A stretch of DNA of 10,302 nucleotides from DATILI01 sp035476635 (GTDB taxonomy: Bacteria > Pseudomonadota > Gammaproteobacteria > Burkholderiales > Burkholderiaceae_C), in NCBI GenBank assembly GCA_035476635.1, contig DATILI010000234.1, positions 1 through 10,302 on the forward strand. Direction: 5' to 3'. Of this stretch, positions 1 through 6,472 are shown piece after piece (position 1 is the first letter of the stretch; the number at the start of each line of letters is the position of its first letter). Position numbers and translations under genes: made by a program. The notes beneath the pieces are model-generated. The model did no database searches, was not told where the DNA came from, and was given only the letters and a program-made list of their open reading frames with translations.

Positions 1-1
1 C

Positions 2-721
2 AACGGCGTCAAGGCGATCGTCGCCAATTCGCGGCCCAACGACGGTACCAAGGCGCTGGCGTCGGCGCCACAGACGCGCCAGGCCGGCGTTGCCGTGGTG
101 CCCTTCATTCGCCTGTATCGCAACCGGGCTGACTACGACAACTGGTTTCGCGATGAATCCATCTACGAGATGGTGCAGGCCGAGTTCGCGCGAGGCACGG
201 CCGCGGGACCGTACCGCGGCATCGGCGAATTTCATTTGTATGACAGCGGCAACGCCAACGGTCCGGTCGCGAAGAAGCTGATGGTCTTCGCCGAAGACAA
301 GGGCCTCGCCGTGCTGGCCCATGTGGATGACGTGGCGATCGACTTGCTGATGGCGCATACAGCGTCCAGGGGTTTGAACCAGGAAAAAGGGGTGCGGCTG
401 ATCTGGGCGCACACCGGCATCGGCGGCGCATCGGCGGCGCGGGTGGAGGCGCTATTTGCCAAGTACCCGCTGCTGATGGGCGAGCTGTCCTACCGCCCCG
501 GCCTGACATGCGAAGGCGGCAGGCTCTGCCCGGAGTGGCGTGCGCTGCTGCTCAAGTATCCTGGGCGCTTCTTGATTGGTTCGGACACCTGGGTCAACCA
601 GCGCTGGCAGTACTACGACGAACTGATGCAGGGTTACCGCACCTGGCTTGGCGATCTGCCGGGCGAGGTGGCGCGCAAGATCGGTTGGGAAAACGGGGCC
701 ACGCTGTTTGGCGTGCGCTGA
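2..721 (+). CDS. Amidohydrolase (metal-dependent TIM-barrel hydrolase) family protein, 5' end missing
   Basis: The reading frame is open from base 2 and ends with TGA at 719-721, giving 239 visible residues; the start lies before the window. A GTG at 95 is internal to this frame and is not taken as the start, because coding sequence continues without a break upstream of it. Features typical of the amidohydrolase-2 (PF04909-like) TIM-barrel family are visible: a GEFH strand end, LAHVD, WAHTGIGG with a likely metal or substrate histidine, and near the C-terminus FLIGSDT, whose aspartate matches the usual catalytic or metal-binding Asp. The N-terminal HxH metal motif would lie outside the window, so metal dependence is inferred. 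The substrate cannot be named. No signal peptide can be assessed. A terminator-like hairpin follows at 749-789, so this gene is probably the end of its transcription unit. Confidence 0.8.
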   Translation, partial: NGVKAIVANSRPNDGTKALASAPQTRQAGVAVVPFIRLYRNRADYDNWFRDESIYEMVQAEFARGTAAGPYRGIGEFHLYDSGNANGPVAKKLMVFAEDKGLAVLAHVDDVAIDLLMAHTASRGLNQEKGVRLIWAHTGIGGASAARVEALFAKYPLLMGELSYRPGLTCEGGRLCPEWRALLLKYPGRFLIGSDTWVNQRWQYYDELMQGYRTWLGDLPGEVARKIGWENGATLFGVR

Positions 722-748
722 AGCAATGGCACGCTGATGAGCCGCTAC

Positions 749-789
749 GGCCACGGCGTGCCAAACCGCTGCGCATGGCGTGGCCTTTT
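749..789 (+). terminator. Probable intrinsic terminator after the amidohydrolase gene
   Basis: GGCCACG (749-755) pairs perfectly with CGTGGCC (779-785). After one G-G mismatch five more pairs follow (757-761 with 773-777, one of them G-U). The loop is 11 nt, and TTTT (786-789) follows the stem. It ends 11 bp before the glutathione S-transferase ATG, so it would separate the two genes. The T run is short, so efficiency may be partial. Confidence 0.55.
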
Positions 790-800
790 ACATTCTTCTT

Positions 801-1448
801 ATGATTCAACTGCACTACTACCCAAGCAATGCCAGCATGGCGCCGCATATCCTGCTCGAAGAGCTGGGCGTGCCGTTCGAGCTGGCGCTGGTGGACCGTA
901 CGCGCGACGCGCACAAGAGCCCGGAATATCTCAAGCTCAATCCCAACGGCCTGATTCCCGTCCTGGTGCACGACGAGCTGGTTCTGTATGAAACGGCCGC
1001 GATCTGCCTGCACCTGGCGGACACGAACGGCAAGGCGAGCCTGGCGCCGGCCTTCGGCACACCGCAGCGCGCGCATTTCTACAAGTGGCTGATGTGGCTG
1101 ACCAACACGCTGCAGCCGGCACTACTTCTCTATTTCTACCCCGAGCGCTGGGTGACGCCAGGACATGATCAGGCTGCCGTCGGCGTCAAGGCCATGGCCG
1201 AGGCGCGGATCGGCGCCATGCTGGACCAGCTCAATGGCGAGATTGCAAGCCAGGGCGGGCCTTGGCTGATGGGCGTGCAGTACACGGCGCTGGATCCCTT
1301 CCTGCTGATGTTGTGTCGCTGGACGCGCGACTTCTCACGGCCCGCGCGCAACCTGCCGGTGCTGGGTGCCTATCTGCGGCGCGTGCTGGAACGCCCGGCC
1401 GTGCAGCGCGCCTTTGCGACCGAGAAGCTGGCCAAGCCCTGGGTATGA
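801..1448 (+). CDS. Glutathione S-transferase family protein
   Basis: This is a 215-residue cytosolic protein with the GST layout. The N-terminal thioredoxin-like domain covers about residues 1-75: MIQLHYYP, a SNASMAPHI segment where the catalytic residue usually sits, NPNGLIPVL with the cis-proline (P53), and LYETAAICLHLAD with the glutathione-contacting E64-T65. The rest is the all-helical C-terminal domain. GST enzymes of this type conjugate or reduce small electrophiles with glutathione; the substrate is unknown. Beta-class enzymes usually have Cys at the active position, and here only serines (S9, S12) are available. I chose ATG 801 because an in-frame GTG at 780 lies inside the terminator-like stem and would add seven residues before the normal GST N-terminus. 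No clear Shine-Dalgarno is seen. The gene is convergent with the CorA-family gene, with only 3 bp between the stops. Confidence 0.88.
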   Translation: MIQLHYYPSNASMAPHILLEELGVPFELALVDRTRDAHKSPEYLKLNPNGLIPVLVHDELVLYETAAICLHLADTNGKASLAPAFGTPQRAHFYKWLMWLTNTLQPALLLYFYPERWVTPGHDQAAVGVKAMAEARIGAMLDQLNGEIASQGGPWLMGVQYTALDPFLLMLCRWTRDFSRPARNLPVLGAYLRRVLERPAVQRAFATEKLAKPWV

Positions 1449-1451
1449 GAC

Positions 1452-2561
1452 CTAGCGACCGGTGCGCGCCAGGTAGCGCTTGCGCCAGAACACCATCACC
1501 ACGGTCGCCGCGACGAAAACCATGGCTGCGAGGATGAACCACATCGCGTTGGATGAGTGAATCAGCGGCAGGAATTCGAAGTTCATGCCGAAAAAACCGG
1601 TGATGAAATTCAGCGGCAGGAAGATGGCGGTCAGCGCCGTCAGCACGCGCATGATGTCGTTGGTCCGGTTGCTCTGCGCGCTGAAGTGCATTTGCACGGC
1701 GGTTTCGGCGCTGTGCTCCATGCGCTGCACGTGGTGGACCACGCGCTCGATGTGTTCCAGCACATCGCGGCTGCGTACCTTGAGCAGGTCACGCTCGCGT
1801 TGCCCGGCGGGTGTCTCGGCATCGGGCCAGGTTTCCAATGAGTCGATCCAGTCCTGCACGGCCGAGCGCTGGTCTTCGCAGATTTCATCGAGATGGTGCA
1901 GCGACAGGCGCGCTTCGAGTACGGCGCTCCAGTTGTTGAAGCGGGCACCGGGCCGCAGCAGCTCGGCCTGCCAGTGGTCGAGCTGGCGCGTGAGTTCGCG
2001 GCGCAGCTCGAGGTAGCCGTCCACCATCTGGTTGACGATGCGCATCATCAGATCGGCGGGGCTCGCGGGCAAGCGCACGCCGGCTGCGCGCGACTCGGGC
2101 GAAGCGGCGCTCAGCAGGCGCGTGGCGTAGGCGTCGCGCACATTGCAGTCGGTGGGATGCACGGTCAGCAGCACCCGGTCGAACACGGCAAAGCCGACCG
2201 GGCTGGTGTCGATGCGCTGCAGCACGGGCGGACCGCCGCGGCGCGGCACGGAATGCAGCGGCTGGCCGGGCTGTTCCAGGTCGGTTTCGCGCTGGCCCGC
2301 GGCCAGGCGGCGGAACACCAGGACGTCGTACTGCGATGTGTAGTCGTAGTGCGAGGGCAACTGGTTGTTCAGCAGGTCGGAGATGTGCAAGTCGACCAGC
2401 TGCAGCCCGCACAGCGCCTGCAAGGTAGCTTGCACTTGCGCCTGCTGGACCTCGAACTCCCGGCGCGCGCAGGCGATCCAGAAAAAGCCCTGCGCGGGCA
2501 GGCTGGCGGGGAGTGTGTCGGTCTCGGTGATGGCGGAACCGCTGATGTGGAAGATGCGCAT
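1452..2561 (-). CDS. CorA-family divalent-cation transporter (CorA/ZntB-like)
   Basis: This 369-residue inner-membrane protein has the CorA plan: a large soluble N-terminal domain, long charged helices (about 180-300), and two C-terminal membrane segments (about 305-324 and 339-358). The signature GMN (325-327) sits in FFGMNFE at the end of TM1, as in pentameric CorA channels. The short basic tail WRKRYLARTGR would be cytoplasmic. Known family members carry Mg2+, Co2+, Ni2+ or, for ZntB, Zn2+. The residues here do not decide between them, although the divergent N-terminal domain and the FEFLPLI loop after GMN differ from the classic CorA loop and leave ZntB possible. The gene lies 23 bp after the hemB stop on the same strand, so it is probably transcribed with hemB. 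Its stop is 3 bp from that of the convergent GST gene. No strong Shine-Dalgarno is visible before ATG 2561. Confidence 0.9.
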   Translation of the reverse strand: MRIFHISGSAITETDTLPASLPAQGFFWIACARREFEVQQAQVQATLQALCGLQLVDLHISDLLNNQLPSHYDYTSQYDVLVFRRLAAGQRETDLEQPGQPLHSVPRRGGPPVLQRIDTSPVGFAVFDRVLLTVHPTDCNVRDAYATRLLSAASPESRAAGVRLPASPADLMMRIVNQMVDGYLELRRELTRQLDHWQAELLRPGARFNNWSAVLEARLSLHHLDEICEDQRSAVQDWIDSLETWPDAETPAGQRERDLLKVRSRDVLEHIERVVHHVQRMEHSAETAVQMHFSAQSNRTNDIMRVLTALTAIFLPLNFITGFFGMNFEFLPLIHSSNAMWFILAAMVFVAATVVMVFWRKRYLARTGR

Positions 2562-2584
2562 GGGGGCGGTCTGCGGGGGGGCTG

Positions 2585-3586
<1,002 letters not shown>

Positions 3587-3657
3587 GCGCAAAATTGTGC
3601 CTGATCCGCCGGTAGCCTTGTCCCAAAGCTGGCGGAGTGGGCGCCGGCAACCGGTGG

Positions 3658-3672
3658 GCGCCAACTTGGCGC
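3658..3672. promoter_or_regulatory. 15-bp perfect palindrome upstream of hemB (candidate operator)
   Basis: GCGCCAACTTGGCGC is a perfect inverted repeat with 7-bp arms around one central base. It overlaps the place where transcription of hemB would begin if the -10 candidate at 3677-3682 is used. It could be a repressor operator. In RNA it could form a 5-bp hairpin with a 5-nt loop in the hemB leader. No named regulator is recognised. Confidence 0.4.
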
Positions 3673-3676
3673 GCGT

Positions 3677-3682
3677 TGTATA
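3677..3682 (-). promoter_or_regulatory. Candidate -10 element of the hemB promoter
   Basis: On the minus strand these bases read TATACA, a good -10 hexamer, about 91 bp from the hemB ATG. At 16 to 18 bp spacing no hexamer resembles TTGACA. That area is instead occupied by the 11-bp repeats at 3694-3724, which suggests a promoter that depends on a bound protein. This is an inference. Confidence 0.4.
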
Positions 3683-3693
3683 CAGCTTAAAGT

Positions 3694-3724
3694 TAGGCCA
3701 AAGATAGGCTAAAGATAGGCCAAG
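3694..3724. repeat. 11-bp direct repeats between divergent hemB and hemJ promoters
   Basis: Two full units, TAGGCCAAAGA (3694-3704) and TAGGCTAAAGA (3705-3715), are followed by a partial unit TAGGCCAAG (3716-3724). The 11-bp period is about one helical turn, so copies face the same side of the DNA. The array ends 3 bp before the -35 of the rightward promoter and covers the -35 area of the leftward one. That is the usual position for a regulator acting on divergent promoters. The regulator is unknown. Confidence 0.6.
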
Positions 3725-3727
3725 CCC

Positions 3728-3756
3728 TTGAAACCGGATGGCGGGTTTGTTAAATT
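3728..3756 (+). promoter_or_regulatory. Sigma70-like promoter for the small RNA / hemJ leader
   Basis: TTGAAA (3728-3733, five of six consensus bases) is separated by exactly 17 bp from TAAATT (3751-3756, four of six). Transcription should begin near G3763. This is the only good rightward promoter I see before hemJ. Confidence 0.6.
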
Positions 3757-3762
3757 ACGGTT

Positions 3763-3863
3763 GGGCGGCTTGCCGCTCCCCGCTTTTCCTCCCTGAGCGG
3801 GTGCCTTAATGTGTGACAGCAAAAAGGCTTTCCAAGCCCAGCGATTACGCTGGGCTTTTTTTT
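3763..3863 (+). ncRNA. Putative small RNA (about 101 nt) or attenuated leader of hemJ, with a CCUCC loop
   Basis: The element is defined by a promoter ending at 3756 and a strong intrinsic terminator ending at 3863; both ends are predicted. It holds no convincing coding frame. Near the 5' end, CCCGCT (3779-3784) can pair with AGCGGG (3796-3801), leaving an 11-nt loop TTTCCTCCCTG. This loop would expose CCUCC, the complement of a Shine-Dalgarno sequence. An alternative stem pairs CCGCTC (3773-3778) with GAGCGG (3795-3800) and also leaves the CCTCC motif in the loop. The single-stranded A-rich part (3820-3825) and the 3' U run resemble Hfq-bound RNAs. hemJ begins 20 bp after the terminator, so the same transcript could instead be a regulated hemJ leader. 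I cannot assign it to a known family. Confidence 0.5.
3834..3863 (+). terminator. Strong intrinsic terminator upstream of hemJ
   Basis: AAGCCCAGCG (3834-3843) and CGCTGGGCTT (3848-3857) form a perfect 10-bp stem with an ATTA loop, and the T run covers 3856-3863 (eight T). It lies about 100 bp after a promoter and before hemJ, not after a visible protein gene. It therefore ends either a small RNA or an attenuated leader. Confidence 0.88.
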
Positions 3864-3883
3864 GTCCCTACTAAACTGTGCCG

Positions 3884-4312
3884 ATGCTCTGGGTCAAATC
3901 GCTTCATATCGTCTTCGTGGCCAGCTGGTTTGCCGGCCTGTTCTACTTGCCGCGCATCTTTGTCAACCTGGCGTTGGTGGCGCCGGGATCGGTGGCCGAG
4001 CGTGAACGGCTGTTGCTGATGGCGCGCAAGCTCTTGCGCTTTTCCACCGTGCTGGCCGTGCCGGCCTTGGGGCTGGGGCTGTGGCTCTGGCTGGGCTATG
4101 GCATCGGGCGCGGCCCGGGCAATGGCTGGCTGCACGCCAAGCTGGCGGTGGTTATGCTGGCCGTGGGATACCACCATGCCTGTGCGGTGCTGTTGCGCCA
4201 GATTGCCGCGGGCCGCGATCGGCACGGCCATGTCTGGTACCGCTGGTTCAACGAGGCTCCGGTGCTGCTGATGCTGTGCGCCGTGGTGCTGGTCGTGGTC
4301 AAGCCGTTCTAG
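3884..4312 (+). CDS. hemJ: HemJ-type protoporphyrinogen IX oxidase (CopD-like membrane protein)
   Basis: This is a 142-residue membrane protein with about four hydrophobic segments (near 5-27, 53-73, 85-106 and 124-141). It matches the HemJ family closely in pattern: an N-terminal WVKSLHIVFVASWFAGLFYLPR, then GWLHAKL, GYHH, and the C-terminal YRWFNEAPVLL ending in VVKPF. H8 and K86 are at the positions of the conserved His and Lys known to be needed in HemJ. HemJ oxidises protoporphyrinogen IX to protoporphyrin IX at the membrane, late in haem synthesis. Annotation pipelines often call such proteins CopD family. ATG 3884 is preferred because it gives the usual N-terminus; a GTG at 3878 would add two residues. 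No good Shine-Dalgarno and no separate promoter lie between the terminator (ends 3863) and the start. The divergent neighbour is hemB, and the VanZ-like gene follows 8 bp downstream. Confidence 0.85.
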   Translation: MLWVKSLHIVFVASWFAGLFYLPRIFVNLALVAPGSVAERERLLLMARKLLRFSTVLAVPALGLGLWLWLGYGIGRGPGNGWLHAKLAVVMLAVGYHHACAVLLRQIAAGRDRHGHVWYRWFNEAPVLLMLCAVVLVVVKPF

Positions 4313-4320
4313 AAAGCCAT

Positions 4321-5415
4321 ATGCACAAGACCTCGGCTTGGCCGCTGGCGCTCGTGTATACCGCACTGGTGGTCTATGCCAGCCTCTATCCGTTTGCCGA
4401 CTGGCGCGACCAGGGCATCGCGGCATGGGCATTTCTTGCTGCACCCTTGCCCAAGTACTGGACCGGCTTCGACGTCATGGCCAATGTGCTGGGCTACGCC
4501 CCGCTGGGTTTTTTGCTGGCGCTGAGTGCGCTGCGCACGGGCAAGGTGCCTTCGCCGATTGCCGTGGCTTCCGTTGCCGCCGGCTTGCTGTCATTGGTGA
4601 TGGAGGGCCTGCAAAGCTATTTGCCTTCGCGTGTTCCGTCCAATGTCGATTGGGTTTTGAACGTGGGAGGCGCTTTCGCCGGCGCGGTGAGTGCGGCCTT
4701 GCTGGAGCGGCTGGGGGCCCTGGATCGCTGGGGCCGCTTTCGCGAGCGCTGGTTTGTCGCCGACGCCCGGGGCGCGCTGGTCCTGTTGGCCTTGTGGCCT
4801 GTGGCGCTGCTGTTTCCGCCCGCTGTCCCCTTGAGTCTGGGGCAGGTGCTGGAGCGGGTCGAGCTGGCGTTGGCCGAGGCGCTTTCCGATACGCCATTCC
4901 TGGAGTGGCTGCCGATGCGTGAAGTGGAGATGCAGCCACTCGTGCCTGGGGTGGAACTTCTGTGCGTGGTGCTCGGCGCACTGGTGCCGTGCCTGCTCGG
5001 GTTTTGCGTGGTCCGGTCGCTGCCCAAGCGGGCGGTGTTTATCGGCGCCATATTCAGCGTTGGGATCGGCGCCACGGTGTTGTCCGCGGCGATGAGCTAT
5101 GGTCCGGGGCACGCATGGGCCTGGCTGAATCTGCCGGTGCGGGTGGGGCTGACGGTGGCGCTGGTCCTGGCCATCCTGATGTTGCCGCTGCCGCGCCGGG
5201 GCTGTGCGGCCTTGGTGCTGCTGGGGCTGGTGCTGCACTTGAGTTTGCTGAACCAGGCGCCGACCAGCGCTTACTTTGCGCAAACACTGCAGACTTGGGA
5301 GCAGGGTCGTTTCATTCGATTCCATGGCCTGGTGCAATGGCTGGGCTGGCTGTGGCCTTACGCGGCGCTGGCGTACGTGGTGCACCGGGTCTCGCGGCGC
5401 GAGACGAATGCCTAA
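4321..5415 (+). CDS. VanZ-like family membrane protein
   Basis: This predicted inner-membrane protein of 364 residues has many hydrophobic segments. The N-terminal third carries the VanZ-like pattern: FDVMANVLGYAPLGF (about 50-65), then a VMEGLQSYLPSR stretch followed by SNVDWVLNVGGAFAGA, with the conserved Glu-Gln, Arg, Asp and Asn-x-x-Gly. The C-terminal two thirds are further membrane segments with no family signature I can name. VanZ itself gives low-level teicoplanin resistance in enterococci, but most VanZ-like proteins have no known function and resistance should not be assumed. The start is ATG 4321, 8 bp after the hemJ stop, with AGAAAG as a weak Shine-Dalgarno. The frame is open upstream to 4081, but that part overlaps hemJ and is a frame shadow. 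It is probably co-transcribed with hemJ and the ferredoxin gene. Confidence 0.85.
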   Translation: MHKTSAWPLALVYTALVVYASLYPFADWRDQGIAAWAFLAAPLPKYWTGFDVMANVLGYAPLGFLLALSALRTGKVPSPIAVASVAAGLLSLVMEGLQSYLPSRVPSNVDWVLNVGGAFAGAVSAALLERLGALDRWGRFRERWFVADARGALVLLALWPVALLFPPAVPLSLGQVLERVELALAEALSDTPFLEWLPMREVEMQPLVPGVELLCVVLGALVPCLLGFCVVRSLPKRAVFIGAIFSVGIGATVLSAAMSYGPGHAWAWLNLPVRVGLTVALVLAILMLPLPRRGCAALVLLGLVLHLSLLNQAPTSAYFAQTLQTWEQGRFIRFHGLVQWLGWLWPYAALAYVVHRVSRRETNA

Positions 5416-5424
5416 AATCGAGGC

Positions 5425-5775
5425 ATGAGCGAAAACCTGCCGGATGGCCAGTCTTACTACAAGCGACACATATTCTTCTGTCTGAACGAGCGGAAAAACG
5501 GCGAAGACTGCTGCGCCCATCACCATGCGCAAGAGGGCTTTGACCGCTGCAAAGCCTTGGTCAAGGCGGCCGGGCTCGCCGGCCCCGGCCAGGTGAGAGT
5601 CAACAAGGCAGGCTGCCTGGACCGCTGCGCCGCCGGGCCAGTGGCTGTGGTGTATCCCGAGACGGTCTGGTACACCTATGTGGACGCCAACGACATCGAC
5701 GAAATCGTCGAATCCCACCTGAAGAACGGCAAAGTGGTGGAGCGGTTGCTCGTACCGTCGCACCTGGGGCGCTGA
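5425..5775 (+). CDS. (2Fe-2S) ferredoxin domain protein, thioredoxin-like fold
   Basis: This 116-residue protein resembles the thioredoxin-fold [2Fe-2S] ferredoxins (Clostridium pasteurianum and Aquifex type, also the NuoE-like fold). Likely cluster ligands are C19 in HIFFCLNER, C29 or C30 in GEDCC, and the C64-x3-C68 pair in NKAGCLDRCAAGP. C42 is an additional cysteine. The segment PVAVVYPETVWYTYV and the following DANDIDEIVESHL are typical of the family's C-terminal part. It would be a soluble cytoplasmic one-electron carrier; its partner is unknown. ATG 5425 is 9 bp after the VanZ-like stop with GAGG just upstream, which points to translation from the same mRNA. The next gene begins 10 bp after its stop. 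Confidence 0.9.
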   Translation: MSENLPDGQSYYKRHIFFCLNERKNGEDCCAHHHAQEGFDRCKALVKAAGLAGPGQVRVNKAGCLDRCAAGPVAVVYPETVWYTYVDANDIDEIVESHLKNGKVVERLLVPSHLGR

Positions 5776-5785
5776 GTTTGCCATC

Positions 5786-6418
5786 GTGAATTCCCAAACC
5801 CAGCGATTGATTTTGTCCGGCCCGGTGGGCGCCATCGAGGCGGTCCTGGATGCGCCGTCGGCGGAGGCCGGTACACCGCGCGGGACAGTGGTCATCGCCC
5901 ATCCGCACCCCCTGTTTGGCGGCACCCTGGACAACAAGGTGGTGCAGACCTTGGCGCGCGCATTTGTGCAGTGCGGTTTTGGCGCCGTGCGCTTCAATTT
6001 CCGCGGCGTCGGGGCGACGGCCGGCACGCATGACGCCGGCCTGGGCGAGACGGACGATCTGTTGGCCGTCATGGAACAGGTGGCGCCGACCGGCCCGATT
6101 GCGCTGGCGGGCTTCTCGTTCGGCTCCTTTGTCGCGTGCCGCGCCTTGCAAGTGCTTTGGGAGGCGCGAAAGCCCGAAAAAATCGTCTTCGTCGGAACGG
6201 CTGCCGCGCGCTTCGAGGTGCCGCCCCTGCCTGTCGACGCGCACCAGCGCGCCCTGATCGTGCACGGCGAAGAGGACGATACGGTTGCGTTGTCCTCCGT
6301 GCTGGACTGGGCGCGCCCGCAGTCACTGCCCGTTACGGTTATTCCGGGGGGCGGCCACTTCTTTCACGGACAATTGCCGCTTTTGAAAAATCTGGTCGTG
6401 CGCCATCTGCAATCTTGA
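5786..6418 (+). CDS. Alpha/beta hydrolase (COG2945-type small serine hydrolase)
   Basis: This 210-residue cytoplasmic protein has the compact alpha/beta hydrolase plan. HPHPLFGGTLDNKVV (about 39-53) is the hallmark of the COG2945-like group. RFNFRGVGAT carries the usual early turn, GFSFG (109-113) is the nucleophile elbow with S111, HGEEDDTV (160-167) carries the acid (probably D164), and GGGHFFHG supplies H191. The catalytic triad is therefore complete. The natural substrate of this group is not established; esterase or thioesterase activity is a guess. The start is a GTG at 5786, since no ATG is available between it and the ferredoxin stop 10 bp upstream. It belongs to the run of closely spaced genes starting at hemJ. 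Confidence 0.85.
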   Translation: MNSQTQRLILSGPVGAIEAVLDAPSAEAGTPRGTVVIAHPHPLFGGTLDNKVVQTLARAFVQCGFGAVRFNFRGVGATAGTHDAGLGETDDLLAVMEQVAPTGPIALAGFSFGSFVACRALQVLWEARKPEKIVFVGTAAARFEVPPLPVDAHQRALIVHGEEDDTVALSSVLDWARPQSLPVTVIPGGGHFFHGQLPLLKNLVVRHLQS

Positions 6419-6451
6419 ACCCTGGTTGCGGCACGGCGGGTTCTGTCTTCT

Positions 6452-6472
6452 TCCTATTCCACTCCTATTCCA
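6452..6472 (+). repeat. Tandem repeat in a pyrimidine tract before the carboxypeptidase start
   Basis: TCCTATTCCA occurs at 6452-6461 and again at 6463-6472, an 11-bp period, with the second copy running into the ATG. From 6441 to 6471 the strand is almost all pyrimidine, so there is no Shine-Dalgarno. Translation may rely on S1 binding to the pyrimidine tract or on coupling. Confidence 0.55.

Noticed and set aside
3587..3664. N-terminal extension of hemB to an upstream start at 3664
   Set aside because: The extension does not resemble HemB, its start lies within the palindrome, and ATG 3586 gives the normal family N-terminus.
3694..3724. The 11-bp repeats as a CRISPR array or BvgA heptad site
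   Set aside because: The units are contiguous with no spacers, so it is not CRISPR. The bases do not fit the BvgA heptad consensus well enough to claim it.
3813..4019. A GTG-initiated 68-codon frame beginning inside the putative small RNA
   Set aside because: It runs through the terminator stem and overlaps hemJ in another frame, with no Shine-Dalgarno. A leader peptide is possible in principle but nothing supports it.
4321..5415. Glycopeptide resistance from the VanZ-like gene
   Set aside because: Only the domain is shared with VanZ; there is no van gene cluster, and a Gram-negative host makes this role unlikely.
4591..6072. A 493-codon minus-strand frame across the VanZ-like, ferredoxin and hydrolase genes
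   Set aside because: It crosses three well-supported genes and has shadow-like composition with no recognisable motif.
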